Counted from the first letter of the stretch, positions 26,606-35,935 are shown. The stretch: 63,214 nt of DNA from Actinomycetota bacterium (GCA_947455705.1 CANGPO010000007.1:1-63214), one strand, 5' to 3'. Numbers and translations are program-made. Notes: generated by a model not told the origin, from the letters alone.

Positions 26606-27445
26606 TCAAACGGCGTCAACAACACGCACTGTCGGCGGCTTCGGTTGGCCAAGAATGGAGCAGTGTTCTTGCCACGAAGCTAGTTCAGCTACGTAGTCGA
26701 TGGTGATCCGTTCAGTCACCGCGGCGGGCGTCTGGCCGTCTGCTGCGCGTGTGCATTCGTACGTGATTGCACCTGACGGCGAGATGATTCGGCTTGCTCC
26801 GAGTTGGGTCACTCCCCCATTCGTTCCGCATTGGTTGACCGACACCCACCAAAGCCCATTAGCCAGCGCATGAGCTGGGTACAGCAGGTCCCACCACGTG
26901 TGGGCTGCCCACTCGTAGGCAGACGGATGCGCCACGATCTGGGCTCCTGCTGCTGCTATTGCACGCGCCGTCTCAGGGAAGTCGGCGTCGAAACAGGTTG
27001 CGACACCTAGTTTGCCGAAGTCACCGGTGTCAACGACGACGTACTCGGTGCCAGCGGTGTAAATCAAGTCCTCACCCAGGGGGGTGTACAGGTTGACCTT
27101 GCGATGAGTGGCGACCAGATCCCCAGTTCGGTTGAACACCAAGACAGTGTTGTAAATCTGGCCGTTGACCAGTTCAGGCACCGAACCTGCCACGACCCAT
27201 GAACCCGAACTTTTTGCCGCGATACCAAGCGCTTCGGTCCGTGGGCCATCAAGCGCTTCGGCGGTATGGCGTGCGTCCTCGGCAGCGCTGACACCAGAGC
27301 AGGCATTCGGCCACAGTTCAGGCAGGACGATCAGGTCACTGCCCTGCAACGAAGCGATCTGATCGCTTGCGTACCGGGTGTTCTGATCGCCCTGCCCAGG
27401 AACCGGTAACCATTGAACAAGACCAATGGTTAAGGAGCTCGTCAT
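26606..27445 (-). CDS. Carbon-nitrogen hydrolase (nitrilase superfamily)
   Basis: A 279-residue amidase with the catalytic Glu43 (LPELWP), the Lys in THRKVNLYTP and the Cys in GVATCFDADFPE. Such enzymes cleave amides or carbamoyl groups in the cytoplasm. It begins 4 bases after the NCS1 permease stop, so the two are surely cotranscribed. NCS1 permeases import nucleobases, hydantoins or allantoin. A role in cleaving an imported N-carbamoyl or amide compound is therefore plausible, but the substrate is not defined. It is separated from tgt by 91 bases. Confidence 0.88.
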   Translation of the reverse strand: MTSSLTIGLVQWLPVPGQGDQNTRYASDQIASLQGSDLIVLPELWPNACSGVSAAEDARHTAEALDGPRTEALGIAAKSSGSWVVAGSVPELVNGQIYNTVLVFNRTGDLVATHRKVNLYTPLGEDLIYTAGTEYVVVDTGDFGKLGVATCFDADFPETARAIAAAGAQIVAHPSAYEWAAHTWWDLLYPAHALANGLWWVSVNQCGTNGGVTQLGASRIISPSGAITYECTRAADGQTPAAVTERITIDYVAELASWQEHCSILGQPKPPTVRVVDAV

Positions 27446-27449
27446 TTCA

Positions 27450-28850
27450 TTACGACAGTTCGTGCAAAACTTCTACGGGTACCACGTCCTGCTTGGTCGC
27501 CTTAGCCCAGAAGTAGTAAACCAAGCCAGTCACGATGAGACCAACGATCCACGCGATGTCAGCTCCGCCAAGGGAATCAACGAACATGCCCTTCCATGCA
27601 GAAGATGGATTGGCAAACGGTGCTTCCGCCGCGATTCCTATGAAGTACGAGCCGATAGCCACCCAGTTGAAACGGCCGTAGATTCCGCCCGTCTCGTGGA
27701 AGAACGACTCAACGTGGTACTTCCCCTTACGGATGAGGTAGAAGTCAACCAGATTGATAGCTGTCCAGGGAATCAACATGTACATCAGGATCAGGACGAA
27801 CGCGCTGTAGGAAGCCAGGAAGTCCGTCAGGGTCAGAGCGATGTACAGAGCAACCAAAATGAAGACGGCGCCAATGATCCAACGACCTGCCGCCTTGGGG
27901 AGCCACTTCGTTGCGAAGGTTTGAATCACGGTAATCGTGCAGAGCGTGCCACCGTACAGGTTGATCGCGTTCGACTGTGATGCTGTCAGGAAGAACAAGA
28001 TCATGAACAGGACGCCGAGGCTTCCCACCGTGGTGTTGATGCCGTTGATTGCATCCACCGCATCCGGGATCGCCAGTGCTGCCATAACACCCCAAACCAT
28101 CGGGAAGATGGAGCCAAGGGTGCAGCCCCAGTATGAGGCGAGGAATGCAGAGCGGGCTCCCTCGTCGTTTTTCGGCATGTAACGCGAGTAGTCAGAAACG
28201 TATGGTGCGTATGCCAACTGCCACGTCGCGGCAATAGAAACCATGCCGAGGAACGCGCCAAAGCTATCGCCGATACCGCCACCCCGGTTGAAGAAGTCAG
28301 CGGGAAGTCCGTGCGTGACAACCAGGATCATGCCAACCAGCATGGCGATGCCAAGTACGACTGTCGCAATCTTGTTGAGCGTGTGAATCAGGTTGTATCC
28401 GAAAACCACAACAACAAGGGCAATAACCGCCGCGAGGATCTGACCAACCTTGGGATCGATGCTCGAGTTTGCGAGATTCAGTGTCTCTCCAGCCAGAGCC
28501 AAGTTGGAGGCAAAGAATCCGATGTACATGAACACTGCAATCAGCACAACGATCACCGAACCGATAGACCCGAACTGGCCGCGGCTCTGAATCATTTGTG
28601 GGACTCCGAGTTTCGGACCTTGTGCGCTATGCAGCGCCATCAGCAATCCGCCACCCAAGTTTCCGACGATGATGGCAACAAGTGACGCCGTGAAGTTAAG
28701 CCCGAAGACGGCTGGTCCGAGTGCGCCCGTCACAATCGTCAACGGCAGAATGTTCGACCCGAACCAAATCGTGAACAAATCACGAGCCTGACCATGACGT
28801 TCGTCATGAGGAATAATGTCGATTGTTCGTTGCTCAATCGAACTTGCCAT
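27450..28850 (-). CDS. NCS1-family nucleobase/cation symporter
   Basis: A 466-residue permease of the purine/cytosine/hydantoin (NCS1) family with about twelve membrane helices. The N-terminal FTIWFGSNILPLTIVTGALG and the stretch GKYHVESFFHE...GRFNWVAIGSYFIG are typical. The frame extends upstream to 28952, but the ATG at 28850 has AGGTG nearby and starts the usual N-terminus (SSIEQRTIDIIP). An inverted repeat lies 24 bases upstream. The operon partner is the nitrilase-family hydrolase. The substrate is unknown. Confidence 0.92.
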   Translation of the reverse strand: MASSIEQRTIDIIPHDERHGQARDLFTIWFGSNILPLTIVTGALGPAVFGLNFTASLVAIIVGNLGGGLLMALHSAQGPKLGVPQMIQSRGQFGSIGSVIVVLIAVFMYIGFFASNLALAGETLNLANSSIDPKVGQILAAVIALVVVVFGYNLIHTLNKIATVVLGIAMLVGMILVVTHGLPADFFNRGGGIGDSFGAFLGMVSIAATWQLAYAPYVSDYSRYMPKNDEGARSAFLASYWGCTLGSIFPMVWGVMAALAIPDAVDAINGINTTVGSLGVLFMILFFLTASQSNAINLYGGTLCTITVIQTFATKWLPKAAGRWIIGAVFILVALYIALTLTDFLASYSAFVLILMYMLIPWTAINLVDFYLIRKGKYHVESFFHETGGIYGRFNWVAIGSYFIGIAAEAPFANPSSAWKGMFVDSLGGADIAWIVGLIVTGLVYYFWAKATKQDVVPVEVLHELS

Positions 28851-28873
28851 GATCAACACCTGTTCCCATTCGG

Positions 28874-28893
28874 CAGAGCACCTGATTGCTCTG
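28874..28893. promoter_or_regulatory. Perfect inverted repeat upstream of the NCS1 permease
   Basis: CAGAGCA and TGCTCTG, 7 bases each, separated by CCTGAT. It is located 24 bases before the permease start. It could be a repressor site or a leader hairpin. Confidence 0.45.
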
Positions 28894-28982
28894 GTGTGCT
28901 TGAGTGTCTCGTCAACATGAGCCTGGGGCAAGCAGCGTGGCCGCTTCCACATTGGCTAATTTCATTGCCCTTTGGGGCCACA

Positions 28983-30500
28983 CTAGAACGAATCTTGTCG
29001 GATCAGGTCGGCTGCCCGCTCGCCTAACATGTACAACGTCACCATGGGATTCACGGTCGTGAGCACTGGGAACACGGATGCATCGGCGATGCGCAGTCCC
29101 TCGACACCGCGCACTCGTAACTGCGGATCTACGACTGCATTCGGGTCGTCCGCCGATCCCATCCGGCATGTGCCAGATACGTGATAGACGGTGTGGTTCG
29201 TGCGCCGTACCAACTCTGCTAGCTCGTCTCCAACCACGTCTGGGCCAGGGAAGACCTCACGCACCACCCACGACTTCATCGGCTCCGTGTCAGCTATCTG
29301 ACGTGCCAGTTCGACACCCTTGAGGAGCATCGCCTCGTCGTAACCAGCGGGATCGGTGAAGTAGCGGTAGTCAATCTTTGGTGCAACGTCCGGATCGGCC
29401 GACTCCAGCCAGACCCGACCGCGACTCTTGGGACGCGGTACGTTCGGCGTGATCGAGATTGTGTTCTCGGGGAGTACATAACCAAGCCGCTCAGCGTGCA
29501 CTCCAAAGGTCATGAGGGGCAGGTGGAACATCAGATCAGGGAAGCCATTCTCACCATCAACACGGGCCAAAATACCCGCGTCCCAATCGGACACCCGCGG
29601 ATCAGTCATCGGGGCGGTTGATTCCCAAATAACCAGACCTTCAGGGTGATCCATCAGATTCTCCCCCACCCCCGGGAGATCGATAACTGGGCTTAAACCC
29701 AGCGCCTCGATGTCAGATGCGCGACCGATTCCGCTTCGAATCAGAAGCGCTGGCGTGTCGATCGCACCACAGGCCAGGATCACTTCACGGGTTGCTGAGA
29801 TCTCGAACGTCGAACCATCCGATGCTCGAACCTCGATACCAACTGCACGAGAATCATCAACGATGATCGATAGGGCCATCGTCTTCAAGAACACTGTCAG
29901 GTTGTCACGCACATGCATGACGGGGTGCAAATACCAGACCGATGACGATCCTCGAACTCCTGTTGCAGGGTCGTACGCCATCGGGAAGAAACCTGCACCC
30001 GTGGTGAGGTCTCCGTCATTCCAATCGCCGACACCCGGCACGCCAAGAGCGGTCTGTGCTGCGGTGGTAACGTCGGCGAGGAACGGGTTTCGATGTTCGG
30101 GAACGACCGGCTGAATCGGAACTTCGAGACGGTCGAAGTATGGATGCAACGTTTCGGCATCCCATCCTGTGGCACCGGCCTGCACCCACGAGTCGAGATC
30201 CTCGCGGGGGGTCTTGAATGCAATCATCGTGTTGTGTGAGGCGCAGCCGCCGAGGATTCGAGCCCTAGCTTGGCGAATGTGCGAGTTGCCCCGCTCTTGT
30301 TCGACACTGACATAGTCGAGGTCGTACTCCCCCTCCAGCATTTCGAACCAGCGCGACAGTTGGAGTGCCCGTGGCTCATTTTCATCCGACGGCCCTGCTT
30401 CGATGAGGCCAACGGTGATGTTGGGATCTTCTGAAAGCCGCGCAGCGACTACGGCGCCGGCTGCACCTCCGCCCACGACGATGTAATCGAATGTCGTCAT
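28983..30500 (-). CDS. GMC-family FAD oxidoreductase (choline dehydrogenase-like)
   Basis: A 505-residue flavoprotein. The FAD-binding GGGAAGAVVAARLSE is at the N-terminus, the second GMC signature lies near GSRGSSSVWYLHP, and the active-site histidine is in VYHVSGTCRMG; the C-terminal segment TTVNPMVTLYMLGERAADLI holds Asn in the usual second catalytic position. It oxidises an alcohol, such as choline, an aryl alcohol or a polyethylene-glycol type substrate. The ATG at 30500 has AAGGGAG; the frame extends 10 codons further without support. It follows the DHA2 exporter and the broken small gene on the same strand. Confidence 0.92.
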   Translation of the reverse strand: MTTFDYIVVGGGAAGAVVAARLSEDPNITVGLIEAGPSDENEPRALQLSRWFEMLEGEYDLDYVSVEQERGNSHIRQARARILGGCASHNTMIAFKTPREDLDSWVQAGATGWDAETLHPYFDRLEVPIQPVVPEHRNPFLADVTTAAQTALGVPGVGDWNDGDLTTGAGFFPMAYDPATGVRGSSSVWYLHPVMHVRDNLTVFLKTMALSIIVDDSRAVGIEVRASDGSTFEISATREVILACGAIDTPALLIRSGIGRASDIEALGLSPVIDLPGVGENLMDHPEGLVIWESTAPMTDPRVSDWDAGILARVDGENGFPDLMFHLPLMTFGVHAERLGYVLPENTISITPNVPRPKSRGRVWLESADPDVAPKIDYRYFTDPAGYDEAMLLKGVELARQIADTEPMKSWVVREVFPGPDVVGDELAELVRRTNHTVYHVSGTCRMGSADDPNAVVDPQLRVRGVEGLRIADASVFPVLTTVNPMVTLYMLGERAADLIRQDSF

Positions 30501-30531
30501 CGAAACTCCCTTGTCGAATCGTGGCCACACA

Positions 30532-30877
30532 CTACGAACGTGCCCGCAGCCTAGTACCCGACCACCGGTCAGCGATGCTCACACCGCCACCACGTACTGA
30601 CGTGACGATGAGTGCCACAACCCAGACCAGTGCCACAGCACTTACAAGTACAGACTGAGGCGTTGTCGAAGCCGTACACGCCGAGTCCTCGCTGCCACCA
30701 GAGGCGCAGGAACGCCGCCGAAACCCATAGGCGTCGTACGTCTACCCGGCCAAATCGGCGATAGAGCACGATGACGTAGGGAATGAACAACACAACCGAA
30801 AGCAGTGCAAAGATCCGAAAGCCTGAGCCGATGGGCTCTGCATATTGCAGGTAGATATGGCCGAATGGAACTCGCAT
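30532..30877 (-). pseudogene. Small membrane protein gene with probable frameshift
   Basis: The start codon overlaps the stop of the upstream exporter gene (TAATG), so the gene is coupled to it. The starting frame gives a membrane segment (FALLSVVLFIPYVIVLYRRFG) but then runs into an unlikely Cys-rich end and stops at 30569. The +1 frame downstream is open to 30532 and encodes a convincing second membrane helix (VLVSAVALVWVVALIVT) and a basic tail. A +1 shift between about 30741 and 30640 would join them into a roughly 110-residue two-helix protein. It could be a real mutation, a sequencing error, or chance. No family is recognised with certainty. Confidence 0.45.
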
Positions 30878-32502
30878 TAGACGTCCGTGGAGCTCTCAAT
30901 CACCTCAGCGTGGGACGTGGTTCCGCTCGGTAACCGCAAGGTTGCTAGTAAGCCGAGGAACACGAACGCCGCAGCGGTGAAAGATGCGAATTTCACAGCA
31001 GAGGCGAAGGCTTCTCCAGCTGCCTCGGCAATCGCCGCTCCCCCAGGCTTTTGAGCGAGTGACGGAATGACTGTTCCGGCGGTGGTTTCCACGAGATCGG
31101 CAATCTGTTGCCGCTGACCCTCATCGAGTCCAGGTACGCTCGCCAGATTACTGAAGGTGAGCTTGGACAACGACAGGAACAGAACCGTCCCAAGGATTGC
31201 AGTGCCAAGGGCAGACCCGAGCTGGCGTGCGGTGCTCTGAGTTCCACTAGCCTGCCCGGACTTTCGAACCGGGACATCGGCCAAGATGAGCCCTGTCAGC
31301 TGCGCGCTCGCGTAACCAACTCCGACGCCATAGATCACGAGCCAGAAGGCGATAACCCAACCGCTTACCGATGTTGAGATTGTGAGTCCAAGGCCCACGA
31401 TGCCCACAATCTCCAGAGCCAAGCCCAACTGTGCGACAAACCTCTGCGAGCGCTTCATCGCCAATGTCGCAGCCGTCGGCCCGGCGATAAATGCGCCGAC
31501 AGCAAGGGCTGCCAACAGAGCCCCAGCACCAAATGCGCTATACCCCAACACACTCTGCATGAAGAGCGGTAGAGAGAACAGAATTCCGAATTCTCCCAAA
31601 CTCACAATCATCGCTGCGAAACTTCCAAGACCGAAGGTGGGAATCTTGAACAACGAGAAGTCCAGAAGGACCGACTTCTGCGCCGCGGTGCGTCGAGTTT
31701 CGAGAACGTAGAGTCCAACAAGACAGACCACGCTGAGAACGAACGCCCAGAACACAGGTGAGATTGCCCCTACCGCGACGTCGACCCCGGCTATGGATGA
31801 CTCTTTTGTGGTCTTGAACCAGCCGTAGTTGCGACCTTCAATCAAGGCGAAGACAAGTGTTCCCACGCCGACCGTCGAGAGCACCGCTCCGCCAAAGTCG
31901 ATACCAGGTGCGATGTGCGGATCTTTGAACTCGGGTACGAACATCAGCGAGCCGATGATGATGATGATTGCAATCGGGACGTTGATGTAGAACGCCCATC
32001 GCCATGAGTAATGCTCCGTCAGGTAGCCGCCGAGCAGAGGCCCGATGGCAGCCATCCCTCCAATAATCGAACCATAGATAGCGAACGCGATCGTGCGATC
32101 TTTCCCCTTGTAAATCGAGTTGATCAACGACAGCGACGTGGGTGACATCATCGCGCCGCCAACACCCTGCAGTGCGCGGGCTGCAATCAGCGCTTCACCC
32201 GAGCCAGTACGCGCAGCGACCACACTCGCTACCAGAAAAACACCGGCACCAAGGACGAACAGCAAGCGTCGACCGAAGCGGTCACCTAGGCCGCCCATGA
32301 CGATCAACAGCGCGGCGAAGGTCAACGAATAGATGGCGTTAACCCACTCGGCGTCGATCGAGTTGATGTTCAACTCGCGAATGATCGACGGTAGCGAAAC
32401 ATTGACGATTGTTGCGTCCATGATGATCAGGGCGACACCGAGGCCGATGAAGATCATCGGAAGCCACTTACTGCGGACGTGCTCGCTATTCACAACAGAC
32501 AT
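30877..32502 (-). CDS. DHA2-family MFS multidrug exporter
   Basis: A 541-residue protein with about fourteen membrane helices of the EmrB/QacA (DHA2) drug:proton antiporter family. It has the LIIMDATIVNVSLPSI motif in helix 1, the DRFGRR loop motif between helices 2 and 3, and the LGGYLTEHYSWRWAFYINVPI stretch typical of helix 5-6. The frame extends to 32550, but the ATG at 32502 gives the standard N-terminus. It probably exports toxic cations or antibiotics, and the spectrum is unknown. No TetR-type repressor is adjacent. The small broken gene overlaps its stop. Confidence 0.92.
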   Translation of the reverse strand: MSVVNSEHVRSKWLPMIFIGLGVALIIMDATIVNVSLPSIIRELNINSIDAEWVNAIYSLTFAALLIVMGGLGDRFGRRLLFVLGAGVFLVASVVAARTGSGEALIAARALQGVGGAMMSPTSLSLINSIYKGKDRTIAFAIYGSIIGGMAAIGPLLGGYLTEHYSWRWAFYINVPIAIIIIIGSLMFVPEFKDPHIAPGIDFGGAVLSTVGVGTLVFALIEGRNYGWFKTTKESSIAGVDVAVGAISPVFWAFVLSVVCLVGLYVLETRRTAAQKSVLLDFSLFKIPTFGLGSFAAMIVSLGEFGILFSLPLFMQSVLGYSAFGAGALLAALAVGAFIAGPTAATLAMKRSQRFVAQLGLALEIVGIVGLGLTISTSVSGWVIAFWLVIYGVGVGYASAQLTGLILADVPVRKSGQASGTQSTARQLGSALGTAILGTVLFLSLSKLTFSNLASVPGLDEGQRQQIADLVETTAGTVIPSLAQKPGGAAIAEAAGEAFASAVKFASFTAAAFVFLGLLATLRLPSGTTSHAEVIESSTDV

Positions 32503-32547
32503 GACCGTTACGTTACCTTGAGACTGCTCATTTTCCCCGCGCTGAGG

Positions 32548-32553
32548 CATGAT
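32548..32553 (+). promoter_or_regulatory. Possible -10 element for gene at 32560
   Basis: CATGAT (two conserved positions of TANNNT kept, A2 and T6) ends 6 bases before the ATG at 32560. It is weaker than the others. Confidence 0.3.
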
Positions 32554-32559
32554 GGTGGT

Positions 32560-32877
32560 ATGAGTCAGAACGATGACATCGAGAAATTGTTGCGTGATGT
32601 TGACGCCAGCCTTGGGCAGCCCACGACGAGTAAGCCCTCTGGGTCTGTCTCACCACGACCACGTGGTGATGTGAGTCCGAACTCCGCAACCCCAACCGGC
32701 GTAGGGCCACTCCCTAAAGCTGTCATTGCTGCAGTGGTTTGCGGCACCGTGGTGTTCACTGCGACGTTGTTCTTGCAGTGGCTTCCGCTTGTCGATAATC
32801 CGATCAGCAGCGGATTGGGTGCTGCCGTTGGCGCGTTTTTCACGGCTCTGGTCCTAGGCCGCCGGAGTGGTAACTAA
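32560..32877 (+). CDS. Small membrane protein of unknown function
   Basis: A 105-residue protein. The N-terminal 45 residues are polar and rich in Ser and Pro, followed by two predicted membrane helices (about residues 52-70 and 80-98: AVIAAVVCGTVVFTATLFLQ and LGAAVGAFFTALVLG). I recognise no family. The start chosen is the ATG at 32560; an upstream extension is possible but starts inside the divergent exporter's 5' end. It ends in a hairpin shared with the convergent trmH-like gene. Confidence 0.65.
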   Translation: MSQNDDIEKLLRDVDASLGQPTTSKPSGSVSPRPRGDVSPNSATPTGVGPLPKAVIAAVVCGTVVFTATLFLQWLPLVDNPISSGLGAAVGAFFTALVLGRRSGN

Positions 32878-32904
32878 AACTCGAAGGACGCGACTTCTAG
32901 TTAC
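32870..32904. terminator. Bidirectional hairpin between convergent genes
   Basis: GTAACTA (32870-32876) and TAGTTAC (32898-32904) pair, with an inner GAAG/CTTC stem. Both stop codons lie within the arms. Confidence 0.5.
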
Positions 32905-33698
32905 CGTTCTGCAAGTGCGAAAAAGGTGATCGCGCTAGCGGCTGAGACGTTGAGGCTATCCACTCCCCCGCTCATCGGAATGCGAACCCGCACATCACAG
33001 GCGTCGAATGCCGCGTCACTGAGGCCTGCTCCTTCGGTCCCGAGTAGCACCGCGATTCGTTGATCGCGATTGACATCGTGAATTGATGCGGCAGATGGGT
33101 CAGGTGTCATCGATAGACACGTAAATCCAGCCGACTTCACCATGTTCAAGGCGTCCGGCCACGGATCAATCCGAGTCCATGGCACGGCGAAGACAGTCGC
33201 CATAGAGACTTTGATGCTGCGTCGATACAGCGGGTCAGCGCACGATGGTGTGACCAGTACGGCGTCGACTCCCAGGGCAGCGGCATTTCGAAAAATTGCT
33301 CCGACATTCGTGTGATCGACGAGATCTTCAAGAATGACGATCCGCCGAGCATGTGCAATGAGGTCCTCAGAGCGTGAAAGCGTCTTGCGTTCGAACGACA
33401 TAAGCGCACCGCGATGTACGCGATAGCCAGTGATCGCCTCTACAGTGGCATCAGGCGCAATGAACGACTGACAGCCTGAAGCCTCAACGATGTCGCCGAT
33501 AGACGAGTACCAGCGATCGGTCATAAGGGCCGATCGCGGCAGGTAACCCGCTTCATACGCCCGCCGAATCACCTTTTCACCCTCGGCTAAGAACAACCCC
33601 TCTGCTGGCTCACGTACTTTGCGCAGATCCACATCGGTTAACGACGTGAAGTCGCGAACTCGGTCGTCCGTTGCATCGGTGATGATCGTCGGGCTCAC
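32901..33698 (-). CDS. SpoU/TrmH-family RNA 2'-O-methyltransferase
   Basis: A 265-residue SPOUT methyltransferase using S-adenosylmethionine to methylate a ribose in rRNA or tRNA. The three SpoU motifs are present: LVDHTNVGAIFRNAAALGVD (motif 1), VLLGTEGAGLSD (motif 2) and IPMSGGVDSLNVSAASAI (motif 3). The N-terminal 100 residues form a substrate-binding domain as in the TsnR/RlmB group. It starts with GTG overlapping the stop of the upstream TSUP gene (TAGTG). The exact nucleotide target is not clear. Confidence 0.92.
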   Translation of the reverse strand: MSPTIITDATDDRVRDFTSLTDVDLRKVREPAEGLFLAEGEKVIRRAYEAGYLPRSALMTDRWYSSIGDIVEASGCQSFIAPDATVEAITGYRVHRGALMSFERKTLSRSEDLIAHARRIVILEDLVDHTNVGAIFRNAAALGVDAVLVTPSCADPLYRRSIKVSMATVFAVPWTRIDPWPDALNMVKSAGFTCLSMTPDPSAASIHDVNRDQRIAVLLGTEGAGLSDAAFDACDVRVRIPMSGGVDSLNVSAASAITFFALAER

Positions 33699-34447
33699 TA
33701 ATGTCTCCAGATACTGACTGCTGCGGCGACCAAGCCAATTCCGACGATCAAAGCTCGAAGAGCGACATCAGGCAGACGCTTGGCGATTGGAGCCCCTATA
33801 AATCCACCAACGAATGCGCCAGCACCGACCGCGATAGCTGCGGGCCAATAGACCGCACCAGCGACCACGAAGACAAGAGCAGCCACGAAATTGCTCACGC
33901 CTTGAAGAACATTCTTCGCCGCGTTAGAAAGTTGTAGATCGGTGCTGTACATCGTTCCAAGAACGGCGATGAGCACGATTCCCTGTGCCCCACCAAAGTA
34001 TCCGGCGTAGATCCCCACCACGAACAAAATCGGAAATAGGGCTGACTTGGGCAGGCTCATCGGGTCGATCCCGCGCGCAGCAATCGCTCGGCCGATGCGT
34101 GGTTGAACCACGACGAGAACGCATGCGCCGATGATGAGCCAAGGAACCACTGCTTCAAACACCGTGGCCGGCAGCCTCAACACAAGACTCGCGCCGATGA
34201 TGGCGCCCAGTCCAATCATGAACATCAGTCCTACAACGACACGACCACGACCCGCGAGCTGCTTTCGATAGACAAATGCTCCGGTCGCATTTCCAGGTGA
34301 AATGCCCAGTGAATTGGTTCCGTTGGCAACCACCGGCGGCAAGCCAGCGGCGAGCAGCAGCGGATACGTCAACAGCGTTCCGCTACCGACCGCGGCGTTA
34401 ATCGCTCCCGCGGCGACACCAGCGGCACCAAGCAGGATGAGATTCAT
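33698..34447 (-). CDS. TSUP-family (TauE/SafE-like) membrane transporter
   Basis: A 249-residue membrane protein with about eight helices. The N-terminal repeat GAAGVAAGAINAAVGSGTLLTYPLL and the internal repeat GGAQGIVLIAVLG are typical of the sulfite exporter TauE/SafE group. These proteins move small sulfur-containing or organic anions across the inner membrane. The substrate is unknown. It shares one base with the start of the methyltransferase gene, so the two are coupled even though no functional link is evident. Confidence 0.9.
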   Translation of the reverse strand: MNLILLGAAGVAAGAINAAVGSGTLLTYPLLLAAGLPPVVANGTNSLGISPGNATGAFVYRKQLAGRGRVVVGLMFMIGLGAIIGASLVLRLPATVFEAVVPWLIIGACVLVVVQPRIGRAIAARGIDPMSLPKSALFPILFVVGIYAGYFGGAQGIVLIAVLGTMYSTDLQLSNAAKNVLQGVSNFVAALVFVVAGAVYWPAAIAVGAGAFVGGFIGAPIAKRLPDVALRALIVGIGLVAAAVSIWRH

Positions 34448-34520
34448 CGTCCGGCCAGTCGTCCGTACGTCACGAGAGAGATCACAGCGTGCAGCCTACT
34501 CATGACGACGAGACACAGAA

Positions 34521-35471
34521 CTACCCGTCGGACTGGGAGTGCTCCGTTGACGGTGGAAGGGATTGCGCTGCTGGATCAGTCGATGCTGGTTGCTGCTTGG
34601 TGAAGGCCGCACCCAGTGTGTCCATCGCGCGAGAAAGTTCCGCGGGGATCACCCACACCTTGTTGGACGACCCCTGGGCAAGGGTTGGGAGCGCTTGGAT
34701 GTACTGGTACGCCAACACTTGCGGATCTGCGCCACCTGCGTGGATCGCATCAAAAACCTTTTGAATAGCCGTGGCCTCTGCCTCAGCCCGCAAAACCCGC
34801 GACTGGGCGTCGCCCTCAGCCCGCAAGATTGCCGACTGACGTTCGCCCTCTGCGGTCAGAATCTGCGACTGCTTGAATCCCTCTGCCGTTAGGATTGAGG
34901 CACGCTTTTCACGTTCAGCGCGCATCTGCTTTTCCATCGTCTCTTGAACGCTTGCCGGCGGGTCTACCGCCTTGAGCTCGACGCGGTTGACGCGTATACC
35001 CCACTTGCCCGTCGCTTCGTCGAGGACACCGCGCAGAACATTATTGATCTCCTCGCGCGAGGTGAGAGTCTGTTCCAAATCCATCCCACCGATGACGTTG
35101 CGCAGTGTCGTGACGGTCAACTGCTCGATACCTGTGATCGGGCTCGCGATCTCGTACATGGCAGCCTTGGGATCAGTGACCTGAAAGTAGATGACTGAGT
35201 CGATGTTGACCACGAGGTTGTCCTCGGTGATCACCGGTTGCGGTGGAAAGGACACAACCTGCTCGCGCATATCGACGAGTGGCTTGAGGGTGTCCACGTA
35301 CGGAATCAGAAGTGAAAGGCCGGGGTTAAGAGTGCGGTTGTATCGGCCAAGTCGCTCTACGATTCCGGCGCGAGCCTGCGGCACGATGCGCACTGCCCGC
35401 GTAAGCGTGAGGACCACCAGCCCTACAACAAGTAGTCCAATAACAGCTGTGACAATCGCGCCTGTACCCAT
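34521..35471 (-). CDS. SPFH/Band 7 domain membrane protein (QmcA-like)
   Basis: A 316-residue protein with one N-terminal membrane helix (residues 5-25), a Band 7/SPFH domain (about 30-190, with VERLGRYNRTLNPGLSLLIPYVD) and a helical segment with repeated ILTAEG/ILRAEG units (about 195-235), likely a coiled coil. Such proteins form large ring assemblies in membrane microdomains. It follows nfeD by 35 bases, the usual pairing of SPFH and NfeD proteins. The same pair lies near inhA in Mycobacterium. AAGGG precedes the ATG. Confidence 0.92.
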   Translation of the reverse strand: MGTGAIVTAVIGLLVVGLVVLTLTRAVRIVPQARAGIVERLGRYNRTLNPGLSLLIPYVDTLKPLVDMREQVVSFPPQPVITEDNLVVNIDSVIYFQVTDPKAAMYEIASPITGIEQLTVTTLRNVIGGMDLEQTLTSREEINNVLRGVLDEATGKWGIRVNRVELKAVDPPASVQETMEKQMRAEREKRASILTAEGFKQSQILTAEGERQSAILRAEGDAQSRVLRAEAEATAIQKVFDAIHAGGADPQVLAYQYIQALPTLAQGSSNKVWVIPAELSRAMDTLGAAFTKQQPASTDPAAQSLPPSTEHSQSDG

Positions 35472-35506
35472 TGACCCTTATCCCCATTCGGTCGTTGCGA
35501 AACTAA

Positions 35507-35929
35507 CTAGCCGACGAGCGCTGTAACACCCTCGATGGAAATCACTTGGACGGTCTCGCCCGCCTCGTACGTACTGTCACCGTCGTACGAACGCGCACTC
35601 CACACCTCGCCGCCAATTTTGACCCGACCATCTCGTGGATCTACGGCTTCTAAGACGATTGCGTTGGCACCTTGTAGTGCTGCTACCCCTGTGCGAATCG
35701 CCGCAGGAGTTTGCATATGTCGCATGGCGATGGGGCGTACGAAGGCTACTAACGCGCCGGAAACCATTGCAAAAGTGAGCGCCTGCAGGATCGTGCCACC
35801 ACCGAGGGCGCCGACTACTGCTGCACCCGCTGCGCCGCCGGCGAGCATCGCGAACACCAAACTGGTTGTCAGGACCTCAGCGACGATGAGAAGACCCGCT
35901 GCGATCAGCCACCAAACGCCTGGATTCAT
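35507..35929 (-). CDS. NfeD-like membrane protein
   Basis: A 140-residue short NfeD protein with three or four hydrophobic segments in the N-terminal half and a C-terminal OB-fold (about residues 85-138, with ANAIVLEAVDPRDGRVKIGGEVWSARS). NfeD partners work with SPFH proteins in membrane organisation. The start is unusual in a good way: TATGAT then 6 bases then ATG, a leaderless promoter. It is the first gene of the nfeD-SPFH operon. Confidence 0.9.
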   Translation of the reverse strand: MNPGVWWLIAAGLLIVAEVLTTSLVFAMLAGGAAGAAVVGALGGGTILQALTFAMVSGALVAFVRPIAMRHMQTPAAIRTGVAALQGANAIVLEAVDPRDGRVKIGGEVWSARSYDGDSTYEAGETVQVISIEGVTALVG

Positions 35930-35935
35930 AAAATG

